Below are positions 15,001 to 27,000 of a stretch of DNA of 64,000 nt, one piece after another. The notes under the pieces are model-generated. The model was not told where the DNA came from. It made no database searches and saw only the letters and a program-made list of their open reading frames with translations. Source of the DNA: Opitutales bacterium. Its GTDB lineage: Bacteria; Verrucomicrobiota; Verrucomicrobiia; Opitutales; Seribacteraceae. The stretch's first letter is position 1. Every line of letters starts with the position of its first letter. The stretch is from the NCBI GenBank assembly GCA_028045305.1, contig JAOFTV010000006.1:1-64000 (forward strand). The letters run 5' to 3'. The translations under genes and the position numbers were made by a program.

Positions 15001-18000
15001 AATGATGAAGTGAGACAGAAAGTTGAGGGCTACTTAGCTCACAAGTGGGGACTATCTAGTCAACTTCCTGCCAACCATCCTTACAAGAATGATTTCAATG
15101 CGACCTATATATCTCCCGTACCCCTCGTAAGTCTAAGTGACCAATCGGGCAATGGAAATGACGCACTTCAAAATGATATCAACAGACAACCTGGGTACAT
15201 AGAAAATGCGGTTAATGGAATGCCCTTGGTTCAATTTGACGGGAGCAACGATGTTTTAGATTTTGAAAACTCAATCAGTACAATTCGCTCTCTTTTCCTT
15301 GTTGCTGAGCGCAAGCCTGGAAATCGGGGGTTTATCTTAGGACATAGCAATGGATATGCCTTCCAAACTGGTTCCACAACCATGTGGAATAAAAGTTGGA
15401 CTGATCCTAATCTGCTTAACGGAACCATCCGGGAAAATGGTAATTGGCGTGACGGAATGGCCCAGGATTATGGAACCGGTTCAATCACACTTACCAGCAT
15501 AGTTACAGATGGTTTAGTTAGGGGGTCAAACTTCTCTCGAGATCGTGATAACGAAATATATTGGAGGGGAACATTTGCTGAACTGTTGATTTACAACGAG
15601 CCCTTGCCTACCAATTTCGTTCGCTTGGTCGAAGGATATCTTGCTCATAAATGGGGTTTAGAGGATTCTCTCACCCTTTCTCACCCTTACCGGTACAACG
15701 ATCCTGTCCCCAGCGATCCGTCTGCCAACCTTACTATTTATTGGGGAAGCGAAGATGGTGGAGAAAATGTAGAATTATGGGAGAACAAAGAAGAACTTGG
15801 CTTGGTTAGTGTGGGCTTACGAAAACTTGGTGGCGAAGAAGTTGTAGTACAGGCAGACCCAGAACCCAATGACAAAGGGTCAACTTACCCCGCTTCGAAG
15901 CTACTCGATGGGCAACTCCCTAGAGATGGGTGGCGTTCGACTTGGACGGCATGGTATGGAGTCAACCCTCAACTTACATTCAACCTTGGACGAGAATGGC
16001 CCTTAAGCAAGGTGCGCATCTATTACCAACCATTTGCCCGTGACGACGAACTTAAATTAATCGATGTGTATGTTGCTGATGACGAGATGAATTTCTTACA
16101 CTATGAAACAGTGAATGACTTTGTAGGCCCCTTAGAAAGAGGCAAGTTTATTGAATTTTCCCTTGAAGGTATTTCAACTCAAGCGGTTCGATTAGTTCCA
16201 CAATTCCAGGGATGGGGGCACCAATGGGGAGAAGTAGAATTTTGGGTTTATGATGATGGATTATACGAGTCTGATATTTTTAACTTGGCCAATAATGAAA
16301 CTTATTTTTATCGGACCTTCGCCTCCAATTCAGGCGGAGGTGTCTGGGCTCAAGAAAGTAAGTCCTTTATTGCAGAAGACAGGATTTCCTACGAATCAGG
16401 AAAATTGTTTATCAATACATCGCTCGGCACATGGGAACATTCAAACGGCGATACTCGGTTCGGGGAAGTCTATGAAAGAACTTACTTTGATGACTCAGGA
16501 AACTCATATCCTTTTAAAGTTTGCACTTTTGATTTTGACCAAGTCAGCCTGGCTGGCAGTTTGGAAGTTGTTATATCTGGCACTGCATCGTTGGAGGTCA
16601 AGGTTTCCAAAGATGTATTCATCGGAACCCCTCTTTTACTTAACGGGGCTAATGGTGGTGGAGAACTACCAGGCTCGCCCGGACCGGGCGGATTTAATGG
16701 AGGAAAAGTAAACGAGCGAGGCTTGGGCCCAGGTGGCGGGTTATCCGGTGTTTCTCCTGGCGGAGGTGGACATGGAGGCGCAGGTGCTCGCTCAACACTA
16801 AATTCAGGAAAACCTTACGGTGACGGACAAATTTCTAACCTTATCGGAGGTAGTGGTGGCGGAGGCTACCTGGTCGACTCTTCGGGTGGAGCGGGTGGTG
16901 GAGCGATCTCTATTGCTGCTGGTAAAACTCTAAAATTAGACTCAACAATACTAGTCACTGGTGGCACAGGTGCCGCTGGAAGTGGCGGTGGATCAGGAGG
17001 CGCCATCCGATTATCAGCAACTCATTTAACCCTGACTGAAAATAGCCTACTGGATGCTTCTGGAGGGGGTAGTGGTGGTGGTGGTGGCCGAATTTATCTT
17101 AGCGGATCCGAAGGTTTTCAAAACTTTGGTAGTGACAATCTTTTGACCACTGGAGGCGAAGGAACGGTATCAGGCACCGAAGGAAGTGTGCGTTTCGACC
17201 AACCGATTATTCAAGGAAACCTCAATTATTTCTCAGGTACCTTGCTCATAGATACGAGCAAGGGTATTATAGAACATAGTAGTGGTGACCTTTATTACGG
17301 ATTGATTGAGGACCAAACTTACAGGCACGAAGATGGCACCCTTTGGTCATACTCGGTTTGTAAGTTTACCTTTGAGGAAATTCGATTAGGCGGAAGTTTG
17401 ATTATCGAGTTGATGGGTAACAGTGCCCTATTACTGGAAGCCGCTTCTGGAGACATGATTATAGGATCAGATCTGCGAGCAAACGGAGGTAATGCTGATA
17501 CAAATCTCGGAACGGGCGGCCTCGCAATTCTTGGTGGCTACCAAGGTGTATCCCCAGGCATGCTTGCAGGGAAAGGCCCGGGGAGTACTATTAAGACTGC
17601 AGAACAAGGATACGGAGCAGCTCATGGAGGTCATGGGTCTGGGGATTCCACAATTTATGGAACTGCTGAAATATTAGACCTAATTGGTGGAAGTTCAGGA
17701 GGTTCATCTACAAAGGATGGATCTGGTGCGGGCGGCGGAGCCATCCATCTTCGAGCAGCAGGCAATTTACAAATTGAACCAAATGTTGTGATATCTGCAA
17801 ATGGGGGTGATGGGATTCGATCTTCCGCATCTGGAAGCGGAGGAGCAATTCGGTTGGAAGCTCAAACCATCCACAACCTGGGAACAGTTGAAGCTCGGGC
17901 TGGAAAAGGCGTACAACTTGCAGGCACAAGTCAAATTCGAGGTTCCGGGGGTGGGAGAATTGCCTTCCATGCAATCGCCGAGGTTACGGTTGGCAAGGTA

Positions 18001-21000
18001 GATGTCTCCGGTGAATGGCTCAGCAGTGATGGATCGGTTTATGTGGGTGGGAACTACTTTGCCTCATCTTTGAATCTCGATGCGGGCACCCTAACTTTTG
18101 ACACAAAATCTGGATATTTCTCGGTTGAGGGCGGTGCTCATGGCACAGGAATTATCGGTTCCAGTTCCTACACAGACGGTGAAGGATACATTTGGAATGT
18201 GCCAACCTGCACCTTTTCATTTGGAGAAGTAAACTTGGGACCAGAGGTTAGGATTATTTTACGTGGCGACAAGCCTATGATTATTCAAACCCTTGCTGGA
18301 GGAAACTTTTACACCGCCGCTGATTTCGTGCTCGATGGTGGTGATGCATCCAAGGAAAACGGCTATGGAGGAAGCGGCGTTCTAAACCCTTGGCATGGGA
18401 AAAGTGCAGAAAACCTAAATGGAGATGGACCCGGGGGAGCCCCAGCACAAAGTGGCAAAGGCTCAGGTGCTAGTTACAATTATAACGAGAAAAGTAGTTC
18501 CCTTTTACCCGGAAGCAGTGGCTCTAGTGGTCGCCTATTTCAGGGATCTGGTGCAGGTGGTGGTGCCCTGCGCATATCTGCCGATGGTGACCTCACAATC
18601 GCTAGTGGTGCCCTCTTTAGTGCTTCCGGAGGGAATGGAAGAACTGATCAAGACATAGAACTTGGCGGTGGCGGTGGCTCAGGGGGAGCCATTCAGTTAT
18701 TTGGGCAAAACATTTCCAACAAAGGAATGATTCGTGTATTGGGCGGTAATGGTGGAACTGGTGACGGACAGGTCCTTTTCGCCTCACCTGGAAAGATTGA
18801 ACAAGGAGTGATTGAAGCTGGGAATGGTAAAGTGCTTGAAGTGCACCCGCCCACAATTGAACTCAATAAAATTAATTATCTCTCTTATCGCAATGCAGTC
18901 GAGAAGTTATCCAGAGCCAAAGTCCTTACAAGACCGGAAAACCTTAAAGCACATTGGTCGATGGATGAGGATCAAGGATTTGTTCTCTTTGATTCGACTG
19001 GAAATCATGATGCTATCCTCGTAGGTGAAGTTAGCCGCGTTCCTGGGAAAATTGGATCGGCCATTCAATTCGATGGTGAATCAGGGTATGCACGGTCAGA
19101 TTCAACTGCACTTTCTCTAGGTATCGAAGGGAAAAACCCAAGGACGATTTCCTTGTGGTTTTGGTTGGATGCTTACCAACCCAATGAAAAAGCAGGACTT
19201 TATGGATATGGCGAACTAGCACTGACTGATGAAACGGATCGTTTCTGGGGAATTCGAAATATTAGCCAGAACAACTTCTCCTCATTTATTAGCGATCATT
19301 ATGGATGGAATTTTAGCGTTTCTCATGAAATAGAACTTCGGAACAATTGGAATCATTTGGCTCACATCTATGACGGGGCGAATATTTTCATCTATTTGAA
19401 TGGCCAACAAATTGCATCTGAAACACGCTCTCTTATAGATACTGGGAATATTGAACCCTTTTTAATGGGGAGGGCAAGTAGTCAACCGAGCACATATTTC
19501 CGCGGTAAGCTTGATGATTTTCGCATATACGATGATTCCTTAAATGGAAGTGAAATTTCCTCCATTACAACCAGTGAAGATTTAATTTCAGAAAGCCTAA
19601 ACCTACAGCTTAAAATCAATACAAATGGAGAGATTGATGAGTTATCTGTTAAAGGATTGCCCCCAGGACTCGAACTAAATCCCCTTACTGGCGAGGTTTT
19701 TGGATTGCCCGAAAAGATTGGTATTTTTGATGTTAATGTAACAGCAACCAACCGGGCTGGATCAAGTAAGCAAACCGCTCGTTTGATTATTCTTAAATCC
19801 GCCCCGATTATAGAAAGTGAAAAGCCCAAAAATATCAGTTCCTCGAGCGCAAAAGCACTTGGACAAATTATTTCCGACGGCGGGGAGCCCCTGCAAATGA
19901 CTTTATTTTGGGGAGATAATGATGGTGGTAAAATCCCCGGAAATTGGGATAACAATAGAAGTATCGAAGGAAATCATTCGGACGGAAGAGTTTCCCAGTT
20001 CATCGAATCTCTGGTTGGTAATAGCACCTATTACTACCGATGGATGGGAAAAAATTCTGTTATCGATGAAGTGTGGAGCGAAACTTCGGAGGCTGGCTTA
20101 GTCAACTGGTGGAGTTTTGATGAAGTCGAAGGCTCAACTGTATTAGATTCTGTTGGAAAAAACCCAGGTAATCTCGAAGGGATTTCAGCAGGCAGTCGCA
20201 CATTTGCCTACAAAGAACTTGGCTTACCATTTACAGGTGCAGCAAACGAAAAGGTTACTATGTCCAAGTACAAGGGAATTCTTGGAAATAAAGGTCGTAC
20301 CGTCTCCCTGTGGATTCAGTCCACCGATCCCACAGCTACTTTTATCGATTGGGGAGGTTATGACTCCGGGGGCTCTTGGAGTTTGATCATTAAAGATGGA
20401 AAACCCGCACTTCAAATAGATCAGAATGTCGGATTGGTTGCCACTCAACCGATTTCAGATGCCTTATGGCACCACCTGGCAGTTAGTTTCCCCTCTGGTT
20501 CTCAAACTATTTCCGATACAACCATTTACATTGATGGTGAGCCAGCCCAGGCAAGTGTGACCTACCTTTATGATCCATCAACGAACGCTCCTGCCTTGTG
20601 GCTAGATGCGGCGGATACCAGCTCAAACAGCATCCAACTTGGTTCCGGAAATGTCCAGATATGGAAGGACAAGAGTGGAAACGGAAACGATGCCAGTCAA
20701 AGTGCGGGGGGCAGCCGCCCCTCCCCTGTCGCCAATGGATTGAACGGTTTGCAAGTTCTCAGCTTCGACGGCAATGCCGATCACTTAGTTTCCTCCACAT
20801 TCGTCCTTCAAAACAACCACTCCATCTATGCCGTGGCAAATTCGGATACCAATGGATGGCGAAGAATCGTAGCAGGTGCGACAAATGGATATTATTATTT
20901 TGGCAACGGAAACGGGAACAACAATTTTGCCACTTTCTATGGAAGTGGTTCATGGTATGATACCAATCACAACACTCCAGTCACCAGCGTTGCCACTGCA

Positions 21001-24000
21001 AGCATACTCGGAGTAATCAGTGACGGAACCAATGCCACACCGTATCAAAACGGGTCGGCACTTGATACCAAATCCTCCAACATGGGGGGAGCCGCTCCTG
21101 CAGGCTTAATGGTGGGGAAGCATGTAATTGGTAACAACAGCCAGTATTGGGATGGTCACATCGCAGAAATCATCATTTTCAACAATAATCATTCCGATTC
21201 TGAACGCGAGGAAGTGGAAGGCTACCTCGCTCACAAGTGGGGACTTACCTCCCTTCTCAATTCAACCCATACATACTCCGAAACTAATTTGGCAGGAACC
21301 CCAATCAATACATCTGCAGATCGTGACCTTACGATGGGTGGCTACTTATCTAATCAAAAATTCAGTGGCACCTTGGACGAAGTGAGAATCTATGACCGGG
21401 GATTATCTTCGGCTGAAATAGCCATGCTTTACCTTGATGGCAGTGTCAAGTTCACCACATCATCAACTGCACAACCTCCTGTTGTCGAATTAACTGGTTA
21501 CCAGGCTGAAGCCAACAATACGGTCACAATTCTTGGCGAGCTTTCCAGTGTGGATCAAAACAATCCCAATATTTTCATTTACTATGGTTCCAAAGATCAT
21601 GGCTTCGAACTTGCTAAATGGGAGGGTAATTTTTCAGTTAATGATGGAAACCCGGTTTCAACAGGTGACTTCAATGCATCCTTGCCCGGTTTAAATCCAG
21701 GCGAAAAATATTTTTTCCGAGCTTTTGCAGAAAGTGTGGATGGCTCCGACTGGTCAAGTGGAGAACCCGAAATCAAGGATGAAATGTTAGGGTTCTGGCG
21801 AATGGACGAAACCAACGGCTCCGCGGCTTTGGATTCTGTAATTCCACTAAGACATGCAGAAGTTATAAACTTCGAATCCAACGATACTCGACCAGATGGA
21901 CATGCTGGCAAGGCCTTAAAACTGGACGGTGCCTACAATTGGTTACATTTAGACCCTGAAAATACGGGCTACTTGGGTGAACCATTTGACGGCAGAACAA
22001 TATCTGTATGGATTAAGATAGATCCAAGAGTTTATGTCGGTCCTGAAATTACCAAGTACAAACAGCTAGCTGCATACTTTCCTTTCGATTTAGGTTATGG
22101 GAATATTGCATACGACTCGAACTTTGATCAAATCGAAGCCAATGTCGAAAACGGAGATGATTGGACCAACGGAAGGCACGGAAGGTCTCTTCGTTTCACC
22201 GAGCAGGAAGACATCGTTTCTATCCCCGCGGTCAATTCCTTGGCCGAAATCCACCAAGGCTCGTTTTCGGTATCCATGTGGATTAACCCCGATCTATCAA
22301 CCACTACAAAAGAACAAACCGGGCAATTGCACGCTTTTGGGTTTCAACTTTCTGCAAGTGATTATTACTACCAGAACATTGAAAACCTCTTAAATTTAAC
22401 CCCTGACTACTTCTCTTTGATTCGCGATGCAGACCTCAGTGATTTCAATCCTGAAAGTTTCAGCCCCACAAGCATACCCGGCTTAAGTTTATGGCTGGAT
22501 GCCAGTGAACTTGCTTCAGCTGAATCGACTTGGAATGATCTCTCTGGGGTGGGTAATCATGCATCAAAAAATGGAAATCCTTCGGTCATTGCAAATGCCC
22601 AAAATGGTTTGGCAGTAATGGACTACGATGGATCCAATGGGAACTACCATTCATTCAATCGTATCTCAGATATCCGCACGGTATTTTGGGCACTGGATTA
22701 CGATGGGGGTCCTTGGTTTTTACTTGGAGATTCAAGTAGTTACCATTTCCACTCCAATGGGTCCGGTTCAATCTTCCACTCCAGTTACACCAGTGGGTAC
22801 ATTAAATCAGGATCAACTTTCCGTATTAACAGTTCAAACTACGATATATATGGGAGTTGGCCGAATGAATTCTCGGTTTACTCGCTCCTTACCTCGGGCA
22901 ATGTCCAGGCGAATAATTTTTCCAACGACCGCAATATCAATTTGAGGTACGCCAACGCATCCCTTGGAGAAATCTTAATTTACAACCAAGCCTTGAGCAC
23001 TGAGGAGATTATCAAAGTGGAATCTTACCTAGGGAATAAATGGGGCTTATTGAATCAGTTCAGCGATGCGGGAGCCAAAAAACTATCCCTAGCAAATGAT
23101 TCTGACTTCATGAATCTCAAACTGGGAACAAGTCCCTACAATAACACCTTGGCATTGTTCAAAGGACTATTCCGGGCAAAAGAGTCAGGGTCCTATGTAT
23201 GGGAACTATTAAATGTTAATGACCAAGCAGCCCTTTGGATCGATTTAAATCAAAATGGTACTTTTGAAACATCCGAACGCATTGTTTATTCTGACATTAA
23301 TTCAGAGTTCAATCTTACCAATAATGCGATTTCTTTAAGTGAAGGAACTTACAGTTTTGCCGTCTATCATGGTGAACTTACGGAAACAGCATCCTTAGAG
23401 GTTAGGTTCGCTACGCCCTCGAGTGCTGCTGGTCCAACTAGTTTGTCCATACTCCACCCATCTGATGAAAAACAATCCGATCTTTTCCTCACTCAGAACC
23501 GTTACTCCTTACTTCGCAGAGGTCCCCTTCAACTAGGAATTAACGGAGCAGGAAACCTATTTTATAAGCATTCTACTGAAGGCGAAACCGTAATAGTTGA
23601 ATCCAACCAATCGATTAGCAATTCAAACTGGACCCAGATTGGCTTGTCCATTGATGCTAACAACTCATCTATTCGCTTATACATAAACGGCAATCCTGTT
23701 GGTGAAGGAATTATTCAGGAAGGAGCATCCCTAGATTTACAGGATATTTCAGAATGGACAATGGGAGGAAAACACCAAGTGGATCAAGACTTCTTTATTG
23801 GAAACATTGATGATTTTCGGGTCTACAGAATTGCCCTCGATGAAAATGACATGATTGCCATCGCTCAGGATGATTTTACTGGAAGAAATACTGCAGGATA
23901 TCGAAAACAAGTAATTTATGACGAAGGATCATCTACAAATGGCATACACGTCGTAAATGATGAAGGGATTATTCGAGCCCAAATCTTAACAGACAATAAG

Positions 24001-27000
24001 GTTACTGAGGTAAGCACTACCCGATTATTAGAGGACACTGGAAGTGGTTTGCCCTTCACTCCTTTACAAGACCCCTCCTGGAACTTGATGCTTTGGTTGG
24101 ATGCAGCTGACCGAGACAGTATGGACAAAGGAACTACTTTTGGTTCGGCGGGGCCGCCGGACAATGGAAGCCAAGTACAATTTTGGCGGGATAAAAGTGG
24201 TAATGGTTTTCATGCCGTCCGATCAAGCGGTTCTCCAAAATATGAGGCAAATTCAATAAATAATTCTTTTCCATCGGTAAATGGAAATTGGGGTACGATG
24301 GAAGCAGCCAATTCAGGTACGGCTTTCGATGGTTGGGACAGCATGACGGTTATTTTCCTATTTAAATGGCTCAATGCTAATTACTGGCAGTGGGCCATTC
24401 AGAAGGGATACAATGGGACGGCAGGCTGGCAAATCCAGCGGATGAATACTGGAAACAACCAGGGAACAGGCATGTGGTTTGCAAGGTTGGGTACATCCCA
24501 AACCCGACTTACTGGATCGCTTGATACTGATGCAAGAGATGATGCCAAGCTTTTGGTATTTACTTACGATGGAGCTCAAAATAATTTAAAGATTCATAGC
24601 AATGGAGGGTATGTTAAACAACATTCCTCCGTACCTAACAAATGGGTATCAAATACTAGTGACTCACTCAAGGTTGGAGGAGGTAATCGGTTTGCTGAAA
24701 TATTTATTTTTCAAAAAAACCTATCGGATGAAGATAGGCAAAAATTCGAAGGCTACCTATCTCATAAATGGGGAATGGATAATGAGTTATCCTTCGAACA
24801 TCCTTATCGAGCATCTCCTCCCCCAGGTTTGTCCACCCTAAAAAAAGCAAATCAGGTGGATGACGAATGGCATCATTGGGGGGTAAGTTATGGAGAAACT
24901 CCCGGTGCACTTAAACTCTATTTTGACGGCCAATTAATCGACGGACCAGTATCGACCATTGGCAGTGGAACCATCCCCACTCATGACGAGCCTCCTGCAA
25001 TCGGAGATTTTCAGGGAACTTTCCCCTTGGATGGATTTGGGAAATTTCATGGGTTAATCGATGATCTGCGCATTTATGATCGCGGGCTGAGTGGCAATGA
25101 GATTGCACGAGTTTACACGGGAGATGTTAACAACACCGGAGCAGTCGAGTATCGAGCCATTGAAAAACCCTTGATTAATACACTTTCAGCCCTCGATGCC
25201 AGACCACAATCTGTAATTTTGCGAGCAGAACTAACATCGATTGGAGGAGAAGTTGTGGAAAGTTCAAGTTCTTCCGACCTAAGTTTCAAAAAAGGAACAT
25301 TCCCCGGAATGCAAGCATGGTACTCTGCAGAAAGCATCGCCGTGGCCAACGGTGCCAGTGTGACATCATGGGAAGATCAATCGGGAAATGGTCGAGATTT
25401 TGAAAATTCTGAGGGCAGTCCGCGCTTACTTTCGTTTGGACTAAACGGGAAACCCGTAGTTAGTTTTGATGGCGACGATCTTCTTTGGACTGGCCATAAT
25501 TTTGATACGCTTACACAGAATGGCTACACTATACTTTCTTTAGCTCGATATACTGGGGCTAAGAATCAACGAATAATTAGTTCTCGCACGAGGAATTTTC
25601 TCTTTGGGTTTCATTCTTCACATACCGAAGTTTGGTATGCAGAGGGTTGGATTACCAACGGAGGAACACTGGATACCGATTGGCACTTGCACCTAGGAAT
25701 AATCGAAGGTAATCAAGGCGATCCTGCAGCATCCTTATGGAGAAATGGAGAGCTTAAGGTTTCTGAGTCCAGGGGTTCAAGCAATCTGAACTTTGGTCCA
25801 GGAGTTCTCCAACTTGGGGGATGGATGACTGGTTCTGAACTCTCCGCATGCGAAATTGCTGAAATTATAATCTATCAAGGGCAATTAAATGCTCTACAGA
25901 GAGCACAACTAGAAGGTTACATCGCACATAAGTGGAATTTGCCGAACGATGTACTTCAAACCAACCACCCCTACTCTTCATCTTCTCCATTTGAAGGAGA
26001 AACCAGTTCATCCATAATCACAAGTATCGGAGGAGATCCTGCCGAAGTCATTCTTTTTTGGGGCAACGAAAAGATTGAAACAAATTCAACTAATGTAGAT
26101 CCCGACGACAATTCTTCATGGGATTACAAATTAACTCTTAGTAGTTCTTCAAATATTGGCACCTTAGAACAGTTGGTGACTGATAACCTAGAGGAGAATA
26201 CTGACTATTATTACCGTGCTTATGCCAAGAATTTGGCTGGAGAGAATTGGGCTAAGGATATTTTAACTTTCCGTACAATTGATACGCAATTCACCAAAGA
26301 CACAATGGACGGTCTACTTTTATGGTTGGATGCCTCCGACATTGATGGAGATGGACAACGAGATTCCCTTATCGATCAAGCCAGCATCCCTCTTTGGTTA
26401 GACAAATCAAGATCTGGCAAGCATGCAACCCAGTCGATCATTAGCAAAATGCCAGCTTACGATACAAACGGTTTTGGAAATATGCCTGCAGTTGATTTCA
26501 AATCCGGAAAGTCCATGCTGGTTGGAACCCTAAGTAACTTGGCAGGTCCCATCAATGTCTTCGTCATTGCTCAGGGAGAAGGAGTCGCTATCGGAGCGGA
26601 CGACGGAATTTCCTCTTGGACTCTTGAAGCTCGCTCTGGCACAAGGCTAAACTCTTTCAAGGGAGAAAATGATGCATTGCAACAAATCACCCTAGGAATG
26701 GACCCGCGCACAGGATTTGGTCTACTTACTGGAAAAATTTCTGAAGTCATGGTTTTTGACAGGCTTCTTGAATCCGCGGAAAGGGAAATGATTGAAGGTT
26801 ACTTGGCCCACAAATGGGGCATTCTTGACGATCTCGCCCAATCCGGATTTTCTGTGAGCGAAGGCTTAGTACTCTATTATCCATTCAATGAAACTGGGGG
26901 GTCGATCGTGGAGGATTATTCTTTGGACCTCAGGCATGCTATCGTCATTGATGCTGACTTGGGCAAGGAAGGTAAGTTCTCTTCTGGACTTGGCTTAGAT

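Noticed and set aside
16250-16711. 153-residue plus-strand frame overlapping the giant gene
   Set aside because: It lies wholly inside the giant frame, has no domain similarity and no compositional support.
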